Shown: piece after piece, positions 33,333 through 42,195 of the stretch
Numbering within the stretch: the first letter of the stretch is position 1
Layout: each line of letters opens with the position of its first letter
Assembly (NCBI RefSeq): GCF_009739905.1
Contig: NZ_CP034279.1
Location: 1,736,001-1,800,000, forward strand
Direction of reading: 5' to 3'
Length of the DNA: 64,000 bases
Source: Streptomyces ficellus
Lineage (GTDB): Bacteria; Actinomycetota; Actinomycetes; Streptomycetales; Streptomycetaceae
The notes under the pieces: model-generated
The model's database searches: none
What the model saw: only the letters and a program-made list of their open reading frames with translations
What the model was told of the DNA's origin: nothing
Made by a program: the position numbers and the translations under genes

Positions 33333-34241
33333 ATGGCTGGCACTCCCCTCTCGCGCGCCGAGCAGTTCATCTGGCTGACCGCCCGCGTTCTCGAACAGCG
33401 GCGGTTCGCCCACCACTTCCTCGGCGGTGACGCCGACCCGGTGGAGGCGGCGCTGAGCGCGTACGTGAACGAGGACGGGGGCTATGGTCACGCTCTGGAA
33501 CCGGATCTGCGCGGACCCGTCAGCCAGCCGCTGCACACCGCGCACGCGCTGCGGGTGCTGGACTCCGTCGGCCGCTGCGGCGGGCTGCGCGCGGAGCGCG
33601 TCTGCCGCTTCCTCACGGAGGTGTCCACCCGCGACGGGGCCCTGCCCGCGCTCCACCCCTCGATCCGGGGCTATCCGGTCGCCCCGTTCCTCCCGGTCGT
33701 GGACGCTCCGCCGAGCGACCTGCTGGCCACCGGCCCGGTGGTCGGGCTGCTCCACCGCAACCAGGTCTGGCACGCCTGGCTGTTCCGTGCCACGGACTTC
33801 TGCTGGGCCGCCGTGGACGCGCTGGAGACGTCGCACCCGTACGAGATCCAGGCCGCCGTCGCGTTCCTGGACGGCGTTCCGGACCGGGCCCGTGCGGAGG
33901 CCGCCGCGGACCGGCTCGGCCGCCTGGTGCGGGTCCAGCGGCTCGTGGTCCTGGATCCGGATCGCGCCGGCGACCAGCCGGTCGCCCCGGGATACGCGCC
34001 GGGCGAGCACCACTTCCCGCACGACTACGCGCGCGTGCCCGGCTCTCTGGCCCGGCGCTGGTTCACGGACGAGGAGATGGCCCGCTCCCTGGACCACCTC
34101 GCGGCCGGTCAGGAGGACGACGGCGGCTGGCCCCTCAGGTGGCGCCGGTGGGCACCGGGCCCGGCCCTGGAATGGCGGCCGATCGTGACCGTCGAGGCAC
34201 TGCGGACGCTGCGGGCGCACGGCCGCCCGATCGGCGACTGA
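33333..34241 (+). CDS. Prenyltransferase/terpene cyclase-fold protein of unknown activity
   Basis: 302 residues. Repeated helix pairs with Gly-rich turns (VNEDGGYGHALEPDLRGP, AGQEDDGGWPLRW) are typical of the alpha/alpha-barrel shared by squalene cyclases and protein prenyltransferase beta subunits. The DxDD protonation motif of cyclases is not present, so catalysis of that type is doubtful. It stands alone, divergent from DUF3046 and convergent with azlD. The ATG has TACCGT 6 bases upstream. Confidence 0.7.
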   Translation: MAGTPLSRAEQFIWLTARVLEQRRFAHHFLGGDADPVEAALSAYVNEDGGYGHALEPDLRGPVSQPLHTAHALRVLDSVGRCGGLRAERVCRFLTEVSTRDGALPALHPSIRGYPVAPFLPVVDAPPSDLLATGPVVGLLHRNQVWHAWLFRATDFCWAAVDALETSHPYEIQAAVAFLDGVPDRARAEAAADRLGRLVRVQRLVVLDPDRAGDQPVAPGYAPGEHHFPHDYARVPGSLARRWFTDEEMARSLDHLAAGQEDDGGWPLRWRRWAPGPALEWRPIVTVEALRTLRAHGRPIGD

Positions 34242-34272
34242 CCCGCGGCACGCGTGGCGACGGTTCGGGCCG

Positions 34273-34581
34273 TCAGCCGCCGAGGGCCCGCACCCCGGCC
34301 GTGACCGCGACCGCGGCGGCGACCACGACGAGCAGCGGTGCGCGCAGCACCAGGGCGAGCGCGGCGGCGGCGATGCCCGCTCCCCTTGCGTCCAGGACGA
34401 GCGCGCTGTCGGTGCTGAACGTCTGCTGCGCGGTCAGTGCCGCCAGCAGGGCGACGGGCAGCAGCGCCGACAGCCGCTGGACGAGCGGCCGCTCCAGGGT
34501 GCCGGCGGGCACCAGGAGCCCGGCCAGCTTGAGGAGGTAGCAGCCGGCGACGGTCAGCCCTATGGCGATCCACACGGTCAT
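34273..34581 (-). CDS. azlD: AzlD-type branched-chain amino acid exporter subunit
   Basis: 102 residues, about four membrane segments (WIAIGLTVAGCYLLKLAGLL, LSALLPVALLAALTAQQTFS, GIAAAALALVLRAPLLVVVA). Small partner of AzlC in branched-chain amino acid or azaleucine export. Its ATG overlaps the azlC stop by four bases, so the subunits are translationally coupled. Confidence 0.88.
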   Translation of the reverse strand: MTVWIAIGLTVAGCYLLKLAGLLVPAGTLERPLVQRLSALLPVALLAALTAQQTFSTDSALVLDARGAGIAAAALALVLRAPLLVVVAAAVAVTAGVRALGG

Positions 34582-35606
34582 CGGTCCGTTCCCTTCTCTT
34601 CCCGGCGTCCGGTCCCGTCCTCCTGTGCGTGGCCGGCCCCGCGGCCCCGGAACCACAGCACGAGGGGGGCGGCGAGCGCCGCGGCCAGCACCGGCACTCC
34701 GGCGGGCAGCACCGGCAGGAATCCGAGCCCCAGGACGACGGCGATCGCGGCGACGGCCCGCTCGGTGGTGCCGCGCAGCATGGGCGCCAGGAGGGCGAGG
34801 AAGACGGCCGGTCCCGCGGCGTCCAGGCCCCACGCCTCCGTGTCGCCGATGGCCTCGGCGCCCAGCACCCCGAGGAGCGTGGTCAGGTTCCACAGCACGT
34901 AGAGCGTGAGACCGGTGACGGTGAAGCCGATACGGGCGGCCCTGCGGCCGGGCTGGGCCAGCGCCACGGCCGCCGTCTCGTCGATGACCCAGTGCGCGGC
35001 GAACGGCCGCACGGACCGGGGCAGGGCGAGGAGCTGGGACAGCCGCAGTCCGTAGAACGCGTTGCGGGTGCCGAGGAAGAAGGCGCCCGCTGCGGCGGTG
35101 AACGGGTTGCCGCCGGCGGCGAGCGCCCCGACCAGGGCGAACTGCGAGGCCCCGGTGAAGACCAGCAGGCTCAGGGCGCAGGTCTGGAGCAGGTCGAGAC
35201 CGGCGCCGGCCGAGGTCACGCCGAAGGCGAAGCCGGAGAGGCCGACGGCCACCCCCACGCCGAGCGCGTCACGGACGACGGCCCGGTCCGGCTTGGCGTC
35301 CCGGTCCGGCTCGGCGTCGCGGTCCGGCTCGGCGTCGCGGTCCGGCTCGGCGTCCTCCGCCTCGGGACGGTCGGTTCCCGCCGGCCGGGGTCCCGCGCGG
35401 TGCGGCCCCCGGTGGCCGGATCCACCACGGGCGGGTTCGGCCCGGCGGGGCTCTCCGTGTCCGGGTCCGGCCCGACCGGGTTCGGCTTCACTGCGCAGGG
35501 GCTCGGTGCTCAAGGTCTCGTCATGCGTCGGCTCGGGACGTATCGGCTCCGTACGCAAGGTGCTGGCCTGCGCCGGAGCGGGTACGGCCGCTGTCTGTTC
35601 TGGCAC
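34578..35606 (-). CDS. azlC: AzlC-type exporter with a long repetitive N-terminal extension
   Basis: 342 residues. The membrane part starts near residue 110: VRDALGVGVAVGLSGFAFGV, LLVFTGASQFALVGALAAGG and FFLGTRNAFYGLRLSQLLAL are AzlC hallmarks. The first 110 residues are a hydrophilic Pro/Glu/Arg/Asp-rich tract not found in typical 230-residue AzlC proteins, containing four DAEPDR-type repeats. A GTG at 35606 is used but the GGAG before it is only one base away, so the true start may lie downstream and the extension may be partly untranslated. It follows the AraC gene by 9 bases. Confidence 0.8.
   Translation of the reverse strand: MPEQTAAVPAPAQASTLRTEPIRPEPTHDETLSTEPLRSEAEPGRAGPGHGEPRRAEPARGGSGHRGPHRAGPRPAGTDRPEAEDAEPDRDAEPDRDAEPDRDAKPDRAVVRDALGVGVAVGLSGFAFGVTSAGAGLDLLQTCALSLLVFTGASQFALVGALAAGGNPFTAAAGAFFLGTRNAFYGLRLSQLLALPRSVRPFAAHWVIDETAAVALAQPGRRAARIGFTVTGLTLYVLWNLTTLLGVLGAEAIGDTEAWGLDAAGPAVFLALLAPMLRGTTERAVAAIAVVLGLGFLPVLPAGVPVLAAALAAPLVLWFRGRGAGHAQEDGTGRREEKGTDR
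35285..35356 (+). repeat. Four tandem 18-bp units inside the azlC extension
   Basis: Units at 35285, 35303, 35321 and 35339, each GGTCCGGCTCGGCGTCGC or a close variant, encode repeated Asp-Ala-Glu-Pro-Asp-Arg on the minus strand. The repeat is in frame, so copy-number change would keep the gene open. Confidence 0.85.
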
Positions 35607-35615
35607 GCTCCGACG

Positions 35616-36488
35616 TTACGGACCGGGCGGTTCCACGGTCTTGTACGTTCTTGCGCGCTCGCGCTGATAGGCGCCCGGCGGCACCCCGACGATCCGGGAG
35701 AAGTGACGGTTGAGATGGGGCTGGTCGGTGAAGCCCACCGCGGCGGCGGCCGCGGCCGGTGGCGTACCGCTCTCCAGCAGGCGCCGGGCGGTGCGCACGC
35801 GCGCGTTGGTCAGCCAGGTGTGCGGCGGCATGCCGTAGGCCGCCTTGAAGCCGCGGAGCAGGGCGAAGGGACTGGTGCCGAGCTCCCGCGCCAGCTGTTC
35901 CAGGGACGGCGGCTCGGCCATCCGCTGCTGGAGGAGTTCCCGGGCCAGCGCGGCCGTACGGGCTCCGGTGGCGAGCGGCTCGCGCCGGGGCAGCGACTGC
36001 CCGTGGCGGTGCAGCAGCCGGGCCACGGCCACCCGCAGGACGCTGTCGGCGGCCAGCGCGTTGCCCTCCTCGGCCGCCCGGTGCACGGCGCGGATGAGCT
36101 GGGCGGTGTCCTCGTCCTCGACGATGGTCTCGCCGAAGCCGGCGGTGCCGCGCAGGGTCGTCTCCTCCTCCGCGATGGCCGCGACCAGGGTCGACGACGG
36201 GTAGAGCGTCGCGTAGGACCAGCCTTCGGGGACGCCGGCGTGCGCCGAGTGGGGAACCTCCGGGTTGATCATGACGACGGTGCCGGGCCGGGCACGGATG
36301 GTCTCCCCGGGCATGACCACGTCCTCGACCCCGCGCCGCACGGCACCGAGGACGAACCCCTCGTGGCTGTGGCGCGTGAAGGAGTGGCGGACGTAGCGGG
36401 CGCGCAGCAGATCGAGCCCCGGCACGCCGGGGTACTGCCAGTGCCTGGCCCATTCGCTGTCCCGCGCGCCCTCCCGCCTGCTCGCCAT
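35616..36488 (-). CDS. AraC-family regulator of the azlCD operon
   Basis: 290 residues. An N-terminal cupin-like ligand domain (RHSHEGFVLGAVRRG, RARPGTVVMINPEVPHSAHA) precedes a double helix-turn-helix domain (LEQLARELGTSPFALLRGFK; VGFTDQPHLNRHFSRIVGVP), the canonical AraC layout. The gene is the first of araC-azlC-azlD, so it most likely activates the exporter in response to an amino acid. Confidence 0.9.
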   Translation of the reverse strand: MASRREGARDSEWARHWQYPGVPGLDLLRARYVRHSFTRHSHEGFVLGAVRRGVEDVVMPGETIRARPGTVVMINPEVPHSAHAGVPEGWSYATLYPSSTLVAAIAEEETTLRGTAGFGETIVEDEDTAQLIRAVHRAAEEGNALAADSVLRVAVARLLHRHGQSLPRREPLATGARTAALARELLQQRMAEPPSLEQLARELGTSPFALLRGFKAAYGMPPHTWLTNARVRTARRLLESGTPPAAAAAAVGFTDQPHLNRHFSRIVGVPPGAYQRERARTYKTVEPPGP

Positions 36489-36601
36489 ACCTCCATTCTG
36501 CGTCCGGCGGACGCGCCGCCGGCCTGGCCGTCCACGTCCTGGACGGGCCGGGTGGGCGGCGCCGCCCCGGATTGTCAGTGGCGGGGTGCACGATGGAGCA
36601 C

Positions 36602-39600
36602 ATGGCCGGAACTGCGCTCGACTCGTTCTCCCCCGCGACCCGCGGCTGGTTCACCGGGGCCTTCCACGCGCCCACCGCGGCCCAGGAGGGCGCCTGGCGG
36701 GCGATCGGTGAGGGTTCGGACGTCCTGGTCGTCGCGCCGACGGGGTCCGGCAAGACGCTGGCCGCTTTCCTCGCCTCCCTGGACCGGCTCGCGTCGACGC
36801 CGCCGCCCGCCGAGCCGAAGAAGCGCTGCCGCGTGCTGTACGTGTCCCCGCTGAAGGCCCTGGCCGTCGACGTGGAGCGCAACCTGCGCAGTCCGCTGAC
36901 CGGCATCCGCCAGGAGTCCGTCCGCCTCGGCCTGCCCGAGCCGGACGTGCGGGTCGGCATCCGCTCGGGCGACACCCCGGCCGCGGAGCGGCGCTCGCTC
37001 GCCACCAGGCCGCCGGACATCCTGATCACCACACCCGAGTCGCTGTTCCTGATGCTCACCTCCGCCACGCGGGACGCGCTCGCCGGCGTCGAGACGGTGA
37101 TCCTGGACGAGGTGCACGCGGTGGCCGGCACCAAGCGGGGCGCCCATCTGGCGCTCTCCCTGGAGCGGCTCGACGAGCTGCTGCCGCGCCCGGCCCGCCG
37201 CATCGGGTTGTCGGCCACCGTGCGCCCGGTGGACGAGGTCGCCCGCTATCTGTCCCCGCAGCGGAAGGTGGAGATCGTCCAGCCCGCCTCCGGCAAGGAG
37301 TTCGACCTGTCGGTGGTGGTGCCGGTCGAGGACCTGGGCGAGCTGGGCGGCTCACCCGCCTCGGACGCCGGGGGCCCCGCGGAGAAGCCGTCCATCTGGC
37401 CGCACGTCGAGGAGCGGATCGCCGACCTCGTGCAGGCGCACCGTTCGACGATCGTCTTCGCCAACTCGCGGCGGCTGGCGGAGCGGCTGTGCAACCGGCT
37501 CAACGAGATCGCCTACGAGCGGGCGACCGGCGAGCCCATGCCCGAGGACCAGACGCCCGCCGAGGTGATGGCGCAGTCGGGTGCGGCGAAGGGCGCCCCC
37601 GCGGTGCTGGCCCGGGCGCACCACGGCTCGGTGTCCAAGGAGCAGCGTGCCCTGGTGGAGGAGGACCTCAAGGCGGGCCGTCTGCCCGCGGTGGTCGCCA
37701 CCTCCAGCCTGGAGCTGGGTATCGACATGGGCGCGGTGGACCTGGTCGTCCAGGTCGAGTCGCCGCCGTCCGTGGCCTCCGGCCTCCAGCGGGTCGGCCG
37801 CGCCGGGCACCAGGTGGGCGCGGTGTCCACGGGTGTGGTGTTCCCGAAGTACCGGGGTGACCTGGTGCAGGCGGCCGTGGTCACCGAGCGGATGCGTTCC
37901 GGCTCCATCGAGTCGATGCGGGTCCCGGCCAATCCGCTGGACGTCCTGGCCCAGCAGGTGGTCGCCATGGTCGCCCTGGACTCCTGGCAGTTCGACGACC
38001 TGCTGGCCCTGGTCCGGCGGGCCGCTCCCTTCGCGTCGCTGCCGGAGTCGGCTTTCACCGCCGTCCTGGACATGCTCGCCGGGCGGTATCCGTCGGACGC
38101 GTTCGCGGAGCTGCGTCCGCGCGTGGTGTGGGACCGGGTCACCGGCACGGTGACGGGCCGGCCGGGGGCGCAGCGTCTGGCCGTGACCTCCGGCGGCACG
38201 ATCCCCGACCGGGGCCTGTTCGGGGTGTTCCTGGCGGGCGCCGACCCCAAGAAGGGCGGCGGGCGGGTCGGCGAGCTCGACGAGGAGATGGTGTACGAGT
38301 CGCGGGTCGGCGACGTGTTCACCCTGGGCACCTCGTCGTGGCGCATCGAGGACATCACGCGCGACCGGGTGCTGGTCTCGCCCGCGCCCGGTGTGCCGGG
38401 CAGGCTCCCGTTCTGGAAGGGCGACCAGCTGGGCAGGCCGCTGGAGCTGGGGCGGGCCGTGGGGGCGTTCCTCCGTGAGGTGGGTTCGCTGGCCGCGGAC
38501 GACGCGCGGCTGCGGTTGCTGGCGGCGGGCCTGGACGCCTGGGCGGCGGACAACGTCCTGGCGTACCTCGACGAGCAGCGCCAGGCGTGCGGTCATGTGC
38601 CGGACGACCGGACCATCCTGGTGGAGCGGTTCCGGGACGAGCTGGGTGACTGGCGGGTGGTGGTGCACTCGCCGTTCGGCGCGCAGGTGCACGCCCCGTG
38701 GGCGCTGGCGCTGGGCGCCCGCCTCACCGAGCGGTACGGCATGGACGCCCAGGTCATGCACGCCGACGACGGCATCGTGCTGCGGCTGCCCGACGCGGAC
38801 CTGATGGGCCTGGACCTGCTCGACCAGGACCCGGCGGCGGCCCCCGGTCTGGAGTACGACGACGACAAGGCCCCGGTCGGTGCCGCCGACGTGCTGTTCG
38901 ACAAGGGTGAGGTCGACCAGATCGTCACCGACCAGGTCGGTGGCTCGGCGCTGTTCGCGTCCCGCTTCCGCGAGTGCGCGGCTCGTGCCCTGCTGCTGCC
39001 GCGCCGCAATCCGGGGAAGCGCACGCCGCTGTGGCAGCAGCGCCAGCGCGCCGCGCAGCTGCTCCAGGTGGCGAGCGAGTTCGGCTCCTTCCCGATCGTC
39101 CTGGAAGCGGTCCGCGAGTGCCTCCAGGACGTGTTCGACGTGCCGGGGCTCAGGGAGCTGATGGGGGACATCGAGTCCCGCCGCGTCCGGCTGGTCGAGG
39201 TGACGACCCCCGAGCCGTCCCCGTTCGCCCGCTCGCTGCTGTTCGGTTACGTGGCGCAGTTCCTGTACGAGGGCGATTCGCCGCTCGCCGAGCGGCGGGC
39301 CGCCGCGCTGTCGCTGGACTCGCGGCTCCTGTCCGAGCTGCTGGGCCAGGCGGAGCTGCGGGAGCTGCTGGACGCCGACGTGCTGGCCGAGCTGGAGGGC
39401 GAGCTCCAGTGGCTGACCGAGGACCGCCGCGTCAAGGACGTGGAGGGCGTCGCCGACGTGCTGCGCGTCCTCGGCCCGCTCACGGAGGCCGAGCTGGTCG
39501 AGCGCGGCGCCGACCCGGACTGGCCCAGGCAGCTGGAGAGGACCCGCCGCGCGATTCGCGTCCGGGTCGCGGGCGGCGAGCATTGGGCGGCCGTGGAGGA

Positions 39601-41227
39601 CGCGGGCCGTCTGCGCGACGCCCTGGGCACGGCCCTGCCGGTCGGCGTCCCCGAGGCGTTCACCGAGCCGGTCAAGGACCCGCTCGGCGACCTCCTCGCG
39701 CGGTTCGCGCGCACCCACGGGCCCTTCACCTCCACCGGCGCCGCGGCCAGGTTCGGCCTGGGCACCGCCGTCACGGACGGCGCCCTGCACCGCCTGGCCG
39801 CCGCCGGCCGCGTCGTCCAGGGTGAGTTCCACCCCTCGGGCATCGGCCAGGAGTGGTGCGACGCGGCGGTGCTGCGCCGGTTGCGGCGCCGCTCGCTCGC
39901 CGCCCTGCGGCACGAGGTGGAGCCGGTCCCGCCGGCCGCGCTCGCCACGTTCCTCCCTCAGTGGCAGCACCTGAGCGGCAACAACCTGCGCGGCATCGAC
40001 GGTCTCGCCCGTGCCGTCGAGCAGCTCCAGGGAGCGCCCGTCCCCGCCTCCGCCCTCGAGAAGCTGGTCCTCCCGTCCCGCGTCGCGGGGTACAGCCCCG
40101 GCATGCTCGACGAGCTGACGACCACCGGCGAGGTCGTGTGGGCGGGCGCGGGCGCCCTGCCCGGGAAGGACGGCTGGGTCTCGCTCTACCTGACGGACGC
40201 CGCTCCCCTGCTGCTGCCGCCGCCGCACCCGCTGGAGCCGACCGCCCTGCACGAGTCGGTCCTGTCGGCCCTCTCCGGCGGATACGGCCTGTTCTTCCGC
40301 CAGATCGCCGACCAGGTCCGCGCCACCACGCATCCCGACGCCACCGACCCCCAGCTGGCCGACGCCCTGTGGGACCTGGCCTGGTCCGGCCGGCTCACCA
40401 ACGACACCCTGGCGCCGCTGCGCGCCCTGCTCGGCTCCGGCCGTACGGCGGGCTCCACCGCCCACCGCGCCAAGCGCACGGTCCCCCGCGGCCGGTACGG
40501 CACGCTGAGCGCGGCCGCCCGTACGGCGTCCCGCTCCGGCCCGCCGACCGTCAGCGGCCGCTGGGCCCTCCTCCCGCCCCAGGAGCCGGAGCCGACCCAC
40601 CGCGCCCACGCGCTGGCGCGGACCCTGCTGGACCGGCACGGCGTGGTCACGCGCGGAGCGGTGGCCGCCGAGGGCGTGGAGGGCGGTTTCTCGGCGACGT
40701 ACCGCGTCCTGTCGGCCTTCGAGGACAGCGGACAGGCGCGTCGCGGCTATGTCGTCGAGGGTCTGGGAGCCGCCCAGTTCGCCATGGACGGTGCCGTGGA
40801 CCGGTTGCGGGCGGCGGCCAACGCGCGCGACCGCGCCGACACGTCCGCCGCCCCGCGCGCCGTGGTCCTGGCCGCCGCCGACCCGGCCAACGCGTACGGT
40901 GCGGCCCTGCCCTGGCCCGAGCCGCCCACCGACGCCGGCCACAAGCCGGGCCGCAAGGCGGGATCCCTGGTCGTCCTCGTGGACGGCGAGCTGACGCTCT
41001 ACATGGAGCGCGGCGGGAAGACCGTGCTCTCCTGGCCCACCGAGCCGGACGATCCGGCCCTCCAGGCCGCCGCCGACGCCCTCGCGACGGCCGCCCGGGC
41101 GGGTTCCCTCGGCACCGTCACGGTCGAGCGGATCAATGGAGCCGCGGCCCTCACGTCACCCCTCTCCCGCTCGCTGGAGGCGGCCGGTTTCCACGCGACG
41201 CCACGAGGCCTGCGCCTACGCGCGTGA
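36602..41227 (+). CDS. lhr: Large superfamily 2 helicase Lhr (Lhr-Long)
   Basis: 1541 residues. A DNA-repair 3'-5' helicase. Motif I is APTGSGKTLAAF, motif II is DEVH in VILDEVHAVAGTKRGAHLA, motif III SATVRP, motif V SSLELGIDMGAVDLVVQ, motif VI GLQRVGRAGHQVG. A winged-helix domain and the Lhr beta-sheet bundle follow, then a C-terminal extension of about 650 residues characteristic of actinobacterial Lhr-Long. Of two close ATGs, 36602 gives the standard start MAGTALDSFSPATRGWF; 36593 is possible. The Nei-type glycosylase 103 bases downstream suggests a shared repair role. A 1196-residue antisense frame here is a composition artefact. Confidence 0.93.
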   Translation: MAGTALDSFSPATRGWFTGAFHAPTAAQEGAWRAIGEGSDVLVVAPTGSGKTLAAFLASLDRLASTPPPAEPKKRCRVLYVSPLKALAVDVERNLRSPLTGIRQESVRLGLPEPDVRVGIRSGDTPAAERRSLATRPPDILITTPESLFLMLTSATRDALAGVETVILDEVHAVAGTKRGAHLALSLERLDELLPRPARRIGLSATVRPVDEVARYLSPQRKVEIVQPASGKEFDLSVVVPVEDLGELGGSPASDAGGPAEKPSIWPHVEERIADLVQAHRSTIVFANSRRLAERLCNRLNEIAYERATGEPMPEDQTPAEVMAQSGAAKGAPAVLARAHHGSVSKEQRALVEEDLKAGRLPAVVATSSLELGIDMGAVDLVVQVESPPSVASGLQRVGRAGHQVGAVSTGVVFPKYRGDLVQAAVVTERMRSGSIESMRVPANPLDVLAQQVVAMVALDSWQFDDLLALVRRAAPFASLPESAFTAVLDMLAGRYPSDAFAELRPRVVWDRVTGTVTGRPGAQRLAVTSGGTIPDRGLFGVFLAGADPKKGGGRVGELDEEMVYESRVGDVFTLGTSSWRIEDITRDRVLVSPAPGVPGRLPFWKGDQLGRPLELGRAVGAFLREVGSLAADDARLRLLAAGLDAWAADNVLAYLDEQRQACGHVPDDRTILVERFRDELGDWRVVVHSPFGAQVHAPWALALGARLTERYGMDAQVMHADDGIVLRLPDADLMGLDLLDQDPAAAPGLEYDDDKAPVGAADVLFDKGEVDQIVTDQVGGSALFASRFRECAARALLLPRRNPGKRTPLWQQRQRAAQLLQVASEFGSFPIVLEAVRECLQDVFDVPGLRELMGDIESRRVRLVEVTTPEPSPFARSLLFGYVAQFLYEGDSPLAERRAAALSLDSRLLSELLGQAELRELLDADVLAELEGELQWLTEDRRVKDVEGVADVLRVLGPLTEAELVERGADPDWPRQLERTRRAIRVRVAGGEHWAAVEDAGRLRDALGTALPVGVPEAFTEPVKDPLGDLLARFARTHGPFTSTGAAARFGLGTAVTDGALHRLAAAGRVVQGEFHPSGIGQEWCDAAVLRRLRRRSLAALRHEVEPVPPAALATFLPQWQHLSGNNLRGIDGLARAVEQLQGAPVPASALEKLVLPSRVAGYSPGMLDELTTTGEVVWAGAGALPGKDGWVSLYLTDAAPLLLPPPHPLEPTALHESVLSALSGGYGLFFRQIADQVRATTHPDATDPQLADALWDLAWSGRLTNDTLAPLRALLGSGRTAGSTAHRAKRTVPRGRYGTLSAAARTASRSGPPTVSGRWALLPPQEPEPTHRAHALARTLLDRHGVVTRGAVAAEGVEGGFSATYRVLSAFEDSGQARRGYVVEGLGAAQFAMDGAVDRLRAAANARDRADTSAAPRAVVLAAADPANAYGAALPWPEPPTDAGHKPGRKAGSLVVLVDGELTLYMERGGKTVLSWPTEPDDPALQAAADALATAARAGSLGTVTVERINGAAALTSPLSRSLEAAGFHATPRGLRLRA

Positions 41228-41330
41228 CCGCCCCGCCCCGCCGCGCCCCACCCCGTACGCACCCGCCCCCACACCACCCCGTGCGAGCCGCCCCGCACAC
41301 CCCACCCGCCCCGTCCCGCATCATGGACCC

Positions 41331-42128
41331 ATGCCCGAAGGAGACACCATCTGGCTGACCGCCCACCGCCTGCACGCAGCGCTCGCGGGCAGGCTCCTGA
41401 CGCGCTCCGACCTCAGGGTCCCCCGTCTGGCCACCGCCGACCTCACCGGGCGGACGCTCCTGGACGTCACCCCGCGCGGCAAGCACCTCCTCACCCGCAT
41501 CGAGGGCGGCCTCACCCTCCACTCGCACCTCCAGATGGACGGCGCCTGGCGGGTCTTCACCCCCGACCAGCGCTGGAACGGCGGTCCCGGCCACCAGATC
41601 AGGGCCATCCTCGGAACCGCCACGCACACCGCCGTCGGCTACCGCCTGCCCGTCCTGGACCTGATCCGCACCAGCGACGAGCCGAACGTCGTGGGCCACC
41701 TCGGCCCCGACCTGCTGGGTCCCGACTGGGACGCGGAGGAAGCGGTGCGCAGGCTGTGCGCCGACCCGGCCCGGCCGCTGGGCGAGGCGCTCCTGGACCA
41801 GCGGAATCTCGCGGGCATCGGCAACGTCTACAAGTGCGAACTGGCCTTCATGGCCCGGGTCACGCCCTGGCTCCCGGTCGGCGACCTGGCGCCGGGGGTC
41901 CCGGAGCGGCTGGTGGCCACCGCGCACCGCCTCCTGGAGGCGAACAAGGAACGCTTCGACCGGCGGACGATCCTCACCAACGACCGGGCCGACCGGAGGC
42001 TGTACGTCTACAGCCGTCTGAACAAGCCCTGTTACCGCTGCGGCGCCCTCATCCGCCGCAAGGAGGAGCTGGGACGCGACCGGCTCTCCTACTGGTGCCC
42101 GGGCTGCCAGTCCGGCCCGGGTCCGTGA
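41331..42128 (+). CDS. nei: Fpg/Nei-family DNA glycosylase
   Basis: 265 residues. Bifunctional base excision enzyme. The catalytic N-terminal Pro and Glu are in MPEGDTIWLTAHRLH. GKHLL and HLQMDG are conserved. The helix-two-turn-helix is in DQRNLAGIGNVYKCE. The zinc finger is CYRC...CPGC (PCYRCGALI and YWCPGCQ). The TIW rather than ELPEVE start places it with Nei rather than MutM. Probably co-transcribed with lhr. The C-rich spacer to lhr holds nothing else visible. Confidence 0.93.
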   Translation: MPEGDTIWLTAHRLHAALAGRLLTRSDLRVPRLATADLTGRTLLDVTPRGKHLLTRIEGGLTLHSHLQMDGAWRVFTPDQRWNGGPGHQIRAILGTATHTAVGYRLPVLDLIRTSDEPNVVGHLGPDLLGPDWDAEEAVRRLCADPARPLGEALLDQRNLAGIGNVYKCELAFMARVTPWLPVGDLAPGVPERLVATAHRLLEANKERFDRRTILTNDRADRRLYVYSRLNKPCYRCGALIRRKEELGRDRLSYWCPGCQSGPGP

Positions 42129-42160
42129 CCGCAGCCTGATGGTCCGTGACCGCACACTGA

Positions 42161-42189
42161 TTGACGACCCGTCAGATCCCGTCTACCGT
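42161..42189 (+). promoter_or_regulatory. Leaderless-type promoter of the short-chain dehydrogenase
   Basis: TTGACG (42161-42166), 17-base spacer, TACCGT (42184-42189), then 6 bases to the ATG at 42196. The predicted transcription start is the A of the ATG. Confidence 0.75.
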
Positions 42190-42195
42190 CACGGA

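Noticed and set aside
37352..40942. 1196-residue frame antisense to lhr
   Set aside because: Its codon composition is the mirror of lhr and the product is low-complexity Gly/Arg/Gln; no ribosome site or motif. A high-GC shadow.
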